Assembly: GCF_039537665.1 (NCBI RefSeq)
Contig: NZ_BAABAY010000006.1
Span: forward strand, 1 to 64,000
DNA length: 64,000 nucleotides
Direction: 5' to 3'
Source of the DNA: Gaetbulibacter_A aestuarii
Lineage (GTDB): Bacteria; Bacteroidota; Bacteroidia; Flavobacteriales; Flavobacteriaceae
Part shown: positions 1 to 7,240 of the stretch, one piece after another
Layout: each line of letters starts with the position of its first letter
Numbering within the stretch: the stretch's first letter is position 1
Program-made: the position numbers and the translations under genes
Notes under the pieces: model-generated
What the model saw: only the letters and a program-made list of their open reading frames with translations
Databases searched by the model: none
What the model was told of the DNA's origin: nothing

Positions 1-2
1 TC

Positions 3-167
3 ATGGAAGAAAAGTTCACTACTGAAAAACGAAATGTTCAAAACACCTATCTAAAATATATCCTTGCTGGTGGCGCTATTGTAATAAGTGTAGTAATATT
101 GGTAGTTTTAATTGATAGTGCTAAGGAGAATATAAAAAACAGAAAATCAAAGGAGGAAAAAGTTTAA
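3..167 (+). CDS. Small single-pass membrane protein, possibly the 3' end of a longer gene
   Basis: An open frame of 54 codons runs from an ATG at base 3 to a TAA at 165-167. It has a charged N-terminus, one hydrophobic segment (about residues 17-39, rich in I and V) and a basic tail ending in KEEKV. The window begins only two bases before the ATG, so this Met may be internal to a longer protein. I do not recognise the family. It lies outside the cassette array and on the opposite strand to it, so it probably belongs to the flanking chromosome. Confidence 0.45.
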   Translation: MEEKFTTEKRNVQNTYLKYILAGGAIVISVVILVVLIDSAKENIKNRKSKEEKV

Positions 168-416
168 GATCTAATTCGAATACTGAACCTTCGGGAGCTT
201 ATTCTAAAATATTTTTAATCTTTAATTTTTTAAAGAGCCTGGCCAAATCAAGGTAGGTATAAAAAAATAAATTCCATTGTGGATTAAGTTCCTTAATCCT
301 TATAAACTAATATTGTTAATGAAGCTTCCTTGGAAGTTTTTTTTATTTTCAAAAATTATTTTTTAAAATAATTAGTGTTTTTAATCACTATTAAATTCTT
401 CAAAATTTAGGTCATG

Positions 417-492
417 TCAAACAATGTTAAATGACGCAAAACAATGTGAAACGCCGTAGAACGTCGTTTTATGACGTAAAAGCGTATTTGAC
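417..492. repeat. Degenerate 20-bp tandem repeat with ACG periodicity
   Basis: About four units follow each other at 20-21 bp spacing. The first two share AACAATGT then AAA, a purine or pyrimidine, and CG (AACAATGTTAAATGACG and AACAATGTGAAACGCCG). The next two are weaker (GAACGTCGTTTTATGACG and AAAGCG). The block is iteron-like in look. There is no replication gene nearby, so its role is unknown; chance similarity in AT-rich DNA is possible. Confidence 0.35.
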
Positions 493-535
493 TTCAGCAA
501 ATAGTGAACTTTTAGAGGTAAAATTTTAAGTGAAA

Positions 536-567
536 TTGTAGCCTTTTCTTTTTATGGAAGGCTACAA
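536..567. terminator. Hairpin, possible terminator
   Basis: TTGTAGCCTT (536-545) and AAGGCTACAA (558-567) form a perfect 10-bp stem with a 12-base loop. There is no strong U-tract, so termination is only one possibility. The half TTGTAGCC also resembles the box that ends the 2179-3675 cassette, which may be coincidence. Confidence 0.4.
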
Positions 568-706
568 TAAAAGATTCCAATTCTTCGAGCTGAATTTGTT
601 GAGTAACTTGCAAAGCTTGATTTTTATCTCAAATTACAACCTAAAAAAGTGTAAACTATGTCCCTTTAACTTTGTAAACGATGTGCCTTTACCGTACCAA
701 ATGTTT

Positions 707-767
707 GCCAACGGTTTGGCTATGGAGCGTGTCCCGCAGGGCATGCACTATAGCCGTTGTTGTGCGG
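707..767 (-). repeat. attC-like site 1 (distal end, short form)
   Basis: GCCAAC (707-712) and GTTGTGCGG (759-767) bound a 61-bp site with arms GGCTAT (718-723) and ATAGCC (750-755) around a short CCCGCAGGG hairpin. It lacks the central hairpin region of the long sites. It closes the MerTP cassette, whose other end is CCGCACAAC at 1644-1652. Confidence 0.75.
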
Positions 768-795
768 TCGGCTTTTTATTTTTTCAAATTCATTT

Positions 796-1002
796 TTAAC
801 AGCAACTTGTCCCTTGCTGGATTGGTGGACATTTTACTGTTCCGTAACTACAATAAACGCAACAATCGCCTTCTTTTGGTTTTAAGACTTTCTTGCAGTT
901 TTCGCACTCGTAAAAGAATTGGCAAGCGTCAGTAGGCATTGTTTCTTCTTTTTCGTGCCCACAGTTGGGACAAGTAATTGTCGATTGTAGTATCACTGCC
1001 AT
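796..1002 (-). CDS. GDCCVxC-domain small zinc-binding protein
   Basis: This is a 68-residue cytoplasmic protein. It shows a zinc-ribbon-like CPNCGH near residues 11-16, a second CENCKK, and the signature GDCCVYCSYG (about residues 44-53) followed by KCPP and a C-terminal CC. The signature matches the GDCCVxC family, some members of which are selenoproteins at the first Cys; here it is a plain Cys. Family members often accompany mercury transport genes, and this one starts one base after the MerTP stop in the same cassette. The role is unproven; metal or mercuric ion binding is likely. Identification is good, function inferred. Confidence 0.85.
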   Translation of the reverse strand: MAVILQSTITCPNCGHEKEETMPTDACQFFYECENCKKVLKPKEGDCCVYCSYGTVKCPPIQQGTSCC

Positions 1003-1003
1003 T

Positions 1004-1603
1004 TTAATTTTCCTTTTTATCTGTCACCGAGTATCCTGTTCCATTTATCGCTTCTTCAATTTCGGCAATTTTCGTCTTTGAAATGTCAAATTCTACGATT
1101 GCGTTTCCATTCTCATATGAAGCAGTTGATTTCAAAATTCCGTCAAGTTTCTTCACTTCGTGATTCACGTGTTCTTCACAGCTCGCACAAGTCATCCCTT
1201 TAATTTGAAACTCCACTGTATGAATATTGGCTTTGTCAATTACAATAATTTGTTTTTCTGCTTTTGGGTAAAAAATTTGAGCATAATAGGGAAAGGCAAG
1301 CATAACAATGGCAAATCCTGTTACAATCGCTAAAAACTTTTTGCTCTGAATGAATTTTGGTTTTTCGTCTGTTTCACAGTCGCAGTCAATTTCTTTTTTT
1401 GGTTTAAGTTTTTGATACCATGCAAATCCAAGCACTAAAACTGTCAGTCCTATTAAATACGGTCGCAAAGGGTCAAGCCAAGAAAAAGTCGAAGCAAGTC
1501 CACTTGTACCTGCCAACAAAGCCAAAACAGGCGTAATACAGCAAAGTGAAGCCGAAATTGCTGTCAAAAGTCCAAGTCCCGCTAATTTGTTTTCTGATTT
1601 CAT
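1004..1603 (-). CDS. merTP: Mercuric transport protein MerTP (MerT-MerP fusion)
   Basis: The protein has 199 residues. The N-terminal half is MerT-like: membrane segments at about 5-35, 45-62 and 90-110, with the vicinal Cys pair ASLCCITP in the first helix and a CDCET pair in the loop. The C-terminal part (about 130-195) is a heavy-metal-associated MerP-like domain with GMTCASCE. It should carry mercuric ion across the inner membrane. It is cotranscribed with the GDCCVxC gene as a two-gene cassette. No merR, merA or ArsR-type regulator is present, so it imports or binds Hg without a visible reductase here. The start MKSENK lies just inside the cassette border. Confidence 0.9.
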   Translation of the reverse strand: MKSENKLAGLGLLTAISASLCCITPVLALLAGTSGLASTFSWLDPLRPYLIGLTVLVLGFAWYQKLKPKKEIDCDCETDEKPKFIQSKKFLAIVTGFAIVMLAFPYYAQIFYPKAEKQIIVIDKANIHTVEFQIKGMTCASCEEHVNHEVKKLDGILKSTASYENGNAIVEFDISKTKIAEIEEAINGTGYSVTDKKEN

Positions 1604-1643
1604 TTTATTTCTTGAATTGTTCTTTGTTGTCTTTTTTCAGCTG

Positions 1644-1780
1644 CCGCACAACGGTTCGTGTATGTTTTGTGGCGCTGTTTAAGTAACTAATTTAACAAAT
1701 AAAACCGAACCGTAGGAAAATCCGCAGGATTTTCCGGAAAGGCTGAAACCAAGCCATGAAATATACAGGTTGTTAGCGTT
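1644..1780 (-). repeat. attC-like site 2 (type B arms)
   Basis: The site is bounded by CCGCACAAC (1644-1652, end box of the MerTP cassette) and GTTAGCGTT (1772-1780, start box of the ORF-less cassette). Arms are GTGTATGTTTTGTGGC and GCCATGAAATATAC; the central hairpin is GGAAAATCC GCA GGATTTTCC. It travels with the ORF-less cassette, since site 6 next to the second copy is nearly the same. Confidence 0.85.
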
Positions 1781-2047
1781 TGTTTTTATTATTTCTCTAA
1801 AACCAAACGGTCGCAAAAAAGCTGCAAAAAAAATGATATTGCTCCGTTTCGATTCCGATTTGATATTTTATTCTAACACGTTCATTTTTTTTGCCTAAAG
1901 TTCTAAAACAACCCTGGCAAAAGTACACGGACTTATTTTTACGGATCTTAAAAACAGACACTAACCTTTAAAAATCTAAAAAAAAATCGCAAAAAAACCG
2001 TCAAAAATTCAGGATTTTCTGCGAAACTTTGGCTTATGAACGCTAAC
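1772..2047 (-). mobile_element. ORF-less cassette, copy 1
   Basis: Ends GTTAGCGTT (1772-1780) and AACGCTAAC (2039-2047) are exact reverse complements. About 275 bases lie between attC sites without a credible gene; the frames at 1948-2163 and elsewhere cross into attC sequence. The block is about 93% identical by eye to 6802-7079. On the minus strand it holds TACTTTTG (reverse complement of 1918-1925), a match to the Bacteroidota -7 element TAnnTTTG, though no clear -33 TTG lies upstream. It may act as a promoter cassette for the MerTP cassette downstream, or encode a small RNA. Confidence 0.7.
1918..1925 (-). promoter_or_regulatory. Candidate -7 element in ORF-less cassette copy 1
   Basis: The minus strand reads TACTTTTG, fitting TAnnTTTG. 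It points toward the MerTP cassette and is conserved in copy 2 (6948-6955). The -33 TTG is not evident, so this is a candidate only. Confidence 0.4.
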
Positions 2048-2174
2048 GTTTGGGCTATGAGTAGTTGCGTGTTTTTAGTATGTAACTTTACAAGTACACA
2101 CCAAGCTGAAAATCCGCAAGGATTTTCAGAAGTAGGCGAGAACAAGTAATTACTTATAGCCAATGTTGGCTACA
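2039..2174 (-). repeat. attC-like site 3 (type A arms)
   Basis: Outer boxes are AACGCTAAC (2039-2047) and GTTGGCTACA (2165-2174). Arms are GGCTATGAGTAGTTGC (2053-2068) and GTAATTACTTATAGCC (2146-2161), which pair on the plus strand with three G.T wobbles. The central hairpin is CTGAAAATCC (2106-2115) with GGATTTTCAG (2120-2129). It belongs to the 2179-3675 cassette. Confidence 0.85.
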
Positions 2175-2178
2175 GTTA

Positions 2179-3675
2179 TTATTCATGATTCCCTAAAGGG
2201 TCTGTTTTAAAAATTAATAAATATGGTTTCTCATCATTATAATAATAATTCTTACTCGAACTCCCTGCGATTCTATAACCTCCATCATCTTCTACTAAAA
2301 TTGAGTATCCAGAAAGGTAATTAAATGATTCTTGATAGGATTTTTCCCACTCTAAATTTCCGTTACTATCGTATTTTGAGATAGCTAAAGCTCCATAATT
2401 TCCAAAATCGAATTTTCCAGTAGTAACAAATCCATTATCACTTGTTTCTGAAATAGAAAAAGTTGGATTGTAAGTAGAAAGCACTGTATTACTCCATACT
2501 AAATTTCCCGAATTATCAATTTTGAATAAACTAGCTCCGTACCCTACAACTACAAAACTATTATCAGATGTGGAAATAATTTGATTTGGAAAATCATATT
2601 TTCCATCTCCAAAAGTATTCTCCCAAATTTTTTCACCTTCATTATTTGTTTTTATAACCCAAAAATCAATTTGTTCAACTGATGATGGTCCTTGAATGTA
2701 TTCTTCCATAGTTGTTCCAGAAGTTTCAGCTGACCCTAAAATTATTAGTTGGTCAGAGGAATCAATGATTAAGTCATTAAAAAAGCTTCTAAAAGAAGAT
2801 TTAAACACCTTTTCCCATATAATTTCACCAGAATTATTAAGTTTTGTTAAAACAGCCTCTTGTTGAACTTGAGGGTCTTCAGAACCTCTGCCTCCGACTA
2901 GAAATATGTTACCTTGAGCATCTTGTTTTACAGACTGTATTTCAGCCGAACCATCAGCAATATCATAACTTTCAATTTTTTTATACCAAAGAACGTTACC
3001 TTCATTGTCTAAATTAAGTACATGATGATGCCCAGCTAAAATAAAACCAGTAGAAGTTTTACCTATTTTAAAACGCCAAGAATCTCCAACTTGATAATCG
3101 TAAAACTTTTTCCATAATTCATTTCCATCATAATCAATTTTTGATACGAAAAAGCGATATCCATTGCCATTTGGAAATGCAGATTTACCAGCAACTATAT
3201 AATTTTGGCCATCTGATTTTATCATCGAATAAGGGCTTCCAGGGGCATACCCTACTGTACCATAATTTACTTGACCATAGTCGTATCTTTTTAGGTATTT
3301 CAAATAATATTTTTCTGTTTGAAATGTAAAAGTGATTGTTGTTTCATTATTGTTAGTGTCTTTGGCTATTACTTTACCAGAATAATTAGTTAATTCTTGA
3401 AGGTCATTAAATTGATAGGTGAGTTCAGTGATATTCTCAATAACTAATGCTTGGTTTAAGTAAATATCATAAGTTACAATATCACTTTCTGGGTCAACAG
3501 CTTCATTCCAATTGATTGTTGCACCATCATGTGAAATATTAACAATTTCAATGTCAAAATTATTAGGTGCAAGGTTTACGATTTCCTCTTCTTCTTCAAT
3601 TTCATTAATAGTATCATCTTTCGAACAACCGATTATCAAAAAGGTAATTAGCAATGCAGAATAAAATTTTTTCAT
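2179..3675 (-). CDS. Cassette lipoprotein with fibronectin type III domain and six-bladed propeller-like repeats
   Basis: The protein has 498 residues. It starts with a lipoprotein signal ending LIIGC-SKDD and an acidic linker EEEEE. A fibronectin type III-like domain follows at about 35-125 (NISHDGATINWNEAVDPES). The rest carries six repeats of the form DxxGNxxWxKxY/F (for example SKIDYDGNELWKKFY, LNLDNEGNVLWYKKI, SKYDSNGNLEWEKSY), typical of delta-60/PQQ-like beta-propellers. It is probably surface exposed and may be involved in binding or adhesion; no catalytic motif is seen. The coding start is about 15 bases inside the cassette, which ends TGTAGCCAAC at 3690-3699. Confidence 0.7.
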   Translation of the reverse strand: MKKFYSALLITFLIIGCSKDDTINEIEEEEEIVNLAPNNFDIEIVNISHDGATINWNEAVDPESDIVTYDIYLNQALVIENITELTYQFNDLQELTNYSGKVIAKDTNNNETTITFTFQTEKYYLKYLKRYDYGQVNYGTVGYAPGSPYSMIKSDGQNYIVAGKSAFPNGNGYRFFVSKIDYDGNELWKKFYDYQVGDSWRFKIGKTSTGFILAGHHHVLNLDNEGNVLWYKKIESYDIADGSAEIQSVKQDAQGNIFLVGGRGSEDPQVQQEAVLTKLNNSGEIIWEKVFKSSFRSFFNDLIIDSSDQLIILGSAETSGTTMEEYIQGPSSVEQIDFWVIKTNNEGEKIWENTFGDGKYDFPNQIISTSDNSFVVVGYGASLFKIDNSGNLVWSNTVLSTYNPTFSISETSDNGFVTTGKFDFGNYGALAISKYDSNGNLEWEKSYQESFNYLSGYSILVEDDGGYRIAGSSSKNYYYNDEKPYLLIFKTDPLGNHE

Positions 3676-3689
3676 TTTTTGTTTTTAAT

Positions 3690-3826
3690 TGTAGCCAACG
3701 TTCGCGGCTATGAGTAGTTGCGTGTTTTAGTAATTAACTTTGCAAGTATACAAAAAGCTAAAAATTCCGAAGGAATTTTCAGGATAAGCGATAACTAGCA
3801 ATTACTTATAGCCGATGTTAGCAGTA
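3690..3826 (-). repeat. attC-like site 4 (type A)
   Basis: Boxes are TGTAGCCAAC (3690-3699) and GTTAGCAGTA (3817-3826), with arms GGCTATGAGTAGTTGC and GCAATTACTTATAGCC and hairpin AAAATTCC GAA GGAATTTT. The last seven codons and stop of the 3802-4971 gene lie inside it. Confidence 0.85.
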
Positions 3827-4971
3827 GTTTTTAAATAGTTATTTACTAGACTGTATGTTTCGTTTATTAGATTGTTAAATGATGAGTCTGAATTCAAAAA
3901 TATTGTAATAGTTAAAGGTCGCTCAAATTCTCTCAAAACTACAGTTCTTGTTCCATACCAACCTCCAGTATGCATTGCCAAATCTTCATTAGTAAACCAT
4001 CCCATAGCATACTTTAATTCACTATTAGCTAAAAATGGAAACCTTTCCTCAAAAGGGTTCGAATTCGGCCATTTTTTTGGAAGCGTTGAATTTGGTTTAA
4101 AAATTAAACCGTGTGTCTTTTGGGATAGTATATTATTATTTCGTAGAGAGTTATCATATGCTAAAAAGTCATTTACACTTGTATATACTGCTCCATCTCC
4201 CATAATTCCATTCATATACCAGCCATCAACTTTTTTCCAATTATCTAGACTGTCTTTTTCATAGCAAAAAGCTCTTTCTTTAATTTCTATTGGATTTGCT
4301 AGGTTATAGAAGTTCGTTTCTTTCATACCAGCTTTGTCAAAAATATTTTTCTTAGCATAATTTGAGAATTCCTCTCCAGATACTTTTTCGACCAATAAGG
4401 CTAAAACAAGATAAGCAGTATTAGAATATTCCCAACCCTTTCCTGATTCGAATAAAGGTTTTGGATTTGTAGCTAACCATTCTAAAATATCTTTATTTTC
4501 TACTATTTTATTCCTGTCCCAATTGTTGTCGAAATAAGCTTCATAGTCAGCAATTCCTGATGTGTGATTAATCAATTGCTCAATAGTAATATTCGCGAAA
4601 ACAGGATAATTCCAAAACTTACTTATGGAATCATTCAAGGAAAGTAAGCCCTTGTCCACAAGACTTAAAACACATAGAGCAGTAAATTGTTTACTAACAG
4701 AAGCCATTCTCATATTAGTCTTAATGGTAATGGGTGTTTTAGTTTCTAAATCTCTTAAACCATAGCCTTTTCCAATAATCATTTTTTGGTCATAAGAAAT
4801 TAGTATTGCAGCACCAGGTTCATTTATTCCGATATTAGAATTAAAAAGCGAATCTATTTTCACCTCCAGTTCTTTTAAATTTGTTGAATTTGTTTCCGCT
4901 TTTTTATCATTCGAATTTTTGCAGGAAATTAAAAGGAAGGCAAATGCTATTATTAAAATATGGTTTTTCAT
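3802..4971 (-). CDS. Serine hydrolase of the beta-lactamase / D-alanyl-D-alanine carboxypeptidase family (lipoprotein)
   Basis: The protein has 389 residues, with lipobox LLISC-KNS at the N-terminus. Active-site motifs of the class C beta-lactamase/DD-peptidase fold are visible: SxxK as ASVSKQFTA (about residue 93), YSNTAY (about 182, the YxN motif) and HTGGWYG near the end (HxG). The family includes esterases, peptidases and true beta-lactamases; the substrate cannot be read from sequence. The final residues IGYK and the stop codon are written by the attC site itself, so integration next to a different cassette end could change the tail. It is a single-gene cassette with start about 16 bases from the border. 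Confidence 0.8.
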   Translation of the reverse strand: MKNHILIIAFAFLLISCKNSNDKKAETNSTNLKELEVKIDSLFNSNIGINEPGAAILISYDQKMIIGKGYGLRDLETKTPITIKTNMRMASVSKQFTALCVLSLVDKGLLSLNDSISKFWNYPVFANITIEQLINHTSGIADYEAYFDNNWDRNKIVENKDILEWLATNPKPLFESGKGWEYSNTAYLVLALLVEKVSGEEFSNYAKKNIFDKAGMKETNFYNLANPIEIKERAFCYEKDSLDNWKKVDGWYMNGIMGDGAVYTSVNDFLAYDNSLRNNNILSQKTHGLIFKPNSTLPKKWPNSNPFEERFPFLANSELKYAMGWFTNEDLAMHTGGWYGTRTVVLREFERPLTITIFLNSDSSFNNLINETYSLVNNYLKTTANIGYK

Positions 4972-4986
4972 TGAGTTGGTTTAAAT

Positions 4987-5138
4987 TACTGCTAACGTTG
5001 TTGTATAAGAATAGTGCTGTTTTGTGTGCGAGGATTTTCTTCAGGAAAATAGGACATTACAAAAATGCACTAACCTTGGTTTAAGCACCTAATTTAGCAT
5101 TATTTTTATATATTGTTGGCAATAGATTGTTGGCAATA
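4987..5138 (-). repeat. attC-like site 5, divergent, with duplicated R' box
   Basis: TACTGCTAAC (4987-4996) is the left box. On the right, ATTGTTGGCAATAG is duplicated in tandem (5112-5125 and 5126-5139), giving two GTTGGCAATA boxes (5115-5124, 5129-5138). Arms GTATAAGAATAGTGC and GCATTATTTTTATAT pair with three G.T wobbles. The central sequence differs from other sites but keeps a GGATTTTC TTCA GGAAAAT hairpin. Confidence 0.75.
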
Positions 5139-5198
5139 GTATTATTAGATTATTATTCACTTTAGGTTATCGGTCCAATCTCCAACCCATATCAGGTC

Positions 5199-6665
5199 TT
5201 AACGTAGAATAGTTGCTTCAAAAAGTAACTTTCCATTAGTTGTGTCCAATAAAGTCAGTTTCCATTCACCTTTACCAGGAGGTAGGTCGGTGATTGCTTT
5301 TGTTACCTCAAAAACTGAAGGTGCGTTTAGTTTTGGTTTCCATTGTTTCCGTAGTAGTTCCTTTGAAACACCTTCATTGCCACTCACAGATAAAATTATA
5401 TCATAATTATTACTTGGTTCCACAGAAAAAACTCGTGCATGTAAGGTTTGTTGACCATTACTTTCGGTAGTTTTCAGGAAGGCTGCAGCATACTCATTTA
5501 CTTTGGTAAATTTGGCCAGTCCAATTGTAGGGAGGTATGTCTCTGTCCAACTTTTCTTTTCTCCACCTTTTAGGCGAGCCGGCTTAAAAAACTCTGTGGA
5601 GTTACCTGCCCAAAGCTCTATATAAGGCCGATAAATGTCTGGAGATTGCAGGTCGCTAGCCGTACTTTGTACTCCCCAAGTCCAGAACTTTAGCCCTGGA
5701 GTACTATTTTTATTGTCCGCCACACGAAATACGCCAACTTCATTCTCATGATTAACAACACCCCAATAACCTGCCATAACTTGGGGAGCAGCATATGCAA
5801 TGCCCATTTCAGACCAATTTCTGAATTCGGCCAGTTTTTCGTATTGGTATATCCCTTCTTTGCCAGTTGGTAATTCAAGCTTGGTCATCCATTCCCAACG
5901 TTTAGGAATATGCACCTCATCGATAGGAGCAATAATTTCAGTATTGGCAGGGGACTTTGTATCACCCACTTTGGAACCTGGTGCTAATGTGGTGCATGTC
6001 CAATACTCATAATCAACTGGTATATTTAGTGTGTTCTCAACCTCTAAGTCAATGTGAAGGGCTGCGCTACCCCGTTTTAACCGTACAGTGGCGGAAACGG
6101 TGATATCTGTTCGCCCATATTTAAATTGTTTGGGAGGAATGCCATCTATTGGTTTTATGCTGTCATTTCGTGTCATTCGTAATGTGAATTCATCCTCAGT
6201 CGCAGTTATAATTTCTGATTTCCAGGGTAAATACCACATTTTACCATGTTCCGATTCCGGAAAAGTGGGAAAGATACCGCCCCAAATCATCAACCAATCA
6301 TAATAAAATATATCACCACCTGCAAATGGTGTTGCAAGTGAGTTCTGATAGAGCAATTCGTGATTGGTGGGTTTGTAAATAATTGACAGAATTCGACCTC
6401 CAAATCCAGGAACCACTGTAACCTTTAATAAGTCGTTTTCAACAATAGTCGCTTTGTAGGGTGTAAGTACAATATCTTTCCCTATATTATTTATTGAACC
6501 ATTGTTATTTAGAGTATAGGCAATGTGACGAAACATGATAGTGTCCTGACTATAAGTGACCGGACCTGAAGGGTATTGACTAATATCAGTACGAACTTTT
6601 TCATCCTGTGCTTGTATCAGGAAAAAAATTAACAGAAAAAAGATGATACTGAAAGTAGTCTTCAT
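5199..6665 (-). CDS. Secreted DUF5107-type protein
   Basis: The protein has 488 residues with a Sec signal peptide (hydrophobic stretch to about residue 19, IQAQDEK). The stretch ENDLLKVTVVPGFGGRILSIIYKPTN-like region near residues 75-100 and the following WGGIFPTFPESEHG match the DUF5107 family, which has a galactose-mutarotase-like beta-sandwich and is found with carbohydrate genes. No enzymatic role is established. It is the only gene of its cassette and lies directly downstream of ORF-less cassette copy 2. The gap between stop and attC box is about 60 bases, wider than in the other cassettes. Confidence 0.7.
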   Translation of the reverse strand: MKTTFSIIFFLLIFFLIQAQDEKVRTDISQYPSGPVTYSQDTIMFRHIAYTLNNNGSINNIGKDIVLTPYKATIVENDLLKVTVVPGFGGRILSIIYKPTNHELLYQNSLATPFAGGDIFYYDWLMIWGGIFPTFPESEHGKMWYLPWKSEIITATEDEFTLRMTRNDSIKPIDGIPPKQFKYGRTDITVSATVRLKRGSAALHIDLEVENTLNIPVDYEYWTCTTLAPGSKVGDTKSPANTEIIAPIDEVHIPKRWEWMTKLELPTGKEGIYQYEKLAEFRNWSEMGIAYAAPQVMAGYWGVVNHENEVGVFRVADNKNSTPGLKFWTWGVQSTASDLQSPDIYRPYIELWAGNSTEFFKPARLKGGEKKSWTETYLPTIGLAKFTKVNEYAAAFLKTTESNGQQTLHARVFSVEPSNNYDIILSVSGNEGVSKELLRKQWKPKLNAPSVFEVTKAITDLPPGKGEWKLTLLDTTNGKLLFEATILR

Positions 6666-6674
6666 TTTTTATAT

Positions 6675-6810
6675 TATTGCCAACGTTTCGTGTATGTTTT
6701 GTGGCGTATTTAAGTAACTAATTTAGCAAATAAAACCGAACCGTAGGAAAATCCGCAGGATTTTCCGATGAGCAAGTACCAAGCCATGAAATATACATGT
6801 TGTTAGCGTT
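6675..6810 (-). repeat. attC-like site 6 (type B)
   Basis: Boxes are TATTGCCAAC (6675-6684) and GTTAGCGTT (6802-6810). Arms GTGTATGTTTTGTGGC and GCCATGAAATATACAT pair with four G.T wobbles on the plus strand; the hairpin is GGAAAATCC GCA GGATTTTCC. It matches site 2, as expected if an attC travels with its cassette. Confidence 0.85.
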
Positions 6811-7079
6811 TGTTTTTATTATTTGTCTAAAACCGAACGGTCGCAAAAAAGCAGCAAAAAAAATGATATTGCTCCGTTTCGATTCCGAGTTGATATTTTA
6901 TTCTAACACGTTCATTTTTTTTGCCTTAAGATATGAAACAACCCTGGCAAAAGTACACGGACTTATTTTTACAGATCTTAAAAACAGACACCTACTTTTA
7001 AAAATCTAAAAAAAAATTCGCAAAAAAACCGTCAAAAAATTCCGGGTTTTCTGCGAAACTTTGGCTTATGAACGCTAAC
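6802..7079 (-). mobile_element. ORF-less cassette, copy 2
   Basis: Ends GTTAGCGTT (6802-6810) and AACGCTAAC (7071-7079) are reverse complements. It is about 93% identical to 1772-2047 with scattered substitutions and one or two single-base indels. The -7-like TACTTTTG (reverse complement of 6948-6955) is conserved. It lies upstream of the DUF5107 cassette. The plus-strand frame at 6797-7009 is not conserved as a protein because the indels and attC overlap break it. Confidence 0.7.
6948..6955 (-). promoter_or_regulatory. Candidate -7 element in ORF-less cassette copy 2
   Basis: The minus strand reads TACTTTTG, identical to copy 1, oriented toward the DUF5107 cassette. Conservation between diverged copies supports a role, but no -33 element is clear. 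Confidence 0.4.
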
Positions 7080-7197
7080 GTGTTTGTGTATGATTAGTGG
7101 CGTGAACAAGCACCGAATTTAGCAAATAAAAACCGAATAGAAAATCCGCGAGGATTTTCGTAAGTAGGCTAGGAATAGCCATTAATTATACACGGCT
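7071..7197 (-). repeat. attC-like site 7, interrupted by the IS110 element
   Basis: The left box AACGCTAAC (7071-7079), arms GTGTATGATTAGTGGC and GCCATTAATTATACAC, and hairpin GAAAATCC GCGA GGATTTTC are intact. The R' box is not here but beyond the insertion, at 8398-8407 (GTTAGGGCAA). Joining 7197 to 8396 restores TATACACGGCT-TTGTTAGGG, closely like site 10 (TATAGGCTTTGCTGGC). Confidence 0.8.
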
Positions 7198-7240
7198 TAA
7201 GTTTGGTTTCAATAAATTAGAGTTATAAATCAGAAAGAAC

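Larger units (their letters stand above)
168..706. other. Intergenic stretch between flanking chromosome and end of cassette array
   Basis: No convincing gene is present; the open frame at 554-799 runs straight through an attC site and is not protein-like. The stretch is AT-rich. It contains a degenerate 20-bp tandem repeat (417-492) and a perfect 10-bp inverted repeat (536-545 with 558-567). No cassette-type end complementary to the outermost GTTGGCAAAC box (minus strand, reading left from 712) was found here, so 707 is taken as the distal end of the array. Confidence 0.5.

Noticed and set aside
554..799. Open frame of 81 residues on the plus strand, and an overlapping 84-residue frame at 681-935
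   Set aside because: Both run across attC site 1 and into the antisense of the GDCCVxC gene; no leader and no protein-like pattern.
1948..2163. 71-residue minus-strand frame in ORF-less cassette copy 1, and the 70-residue plus-strand frame at 6797-7009
   Set aside because: Neither frame is kept between the two cassette copies, and both extend into attC sequence.
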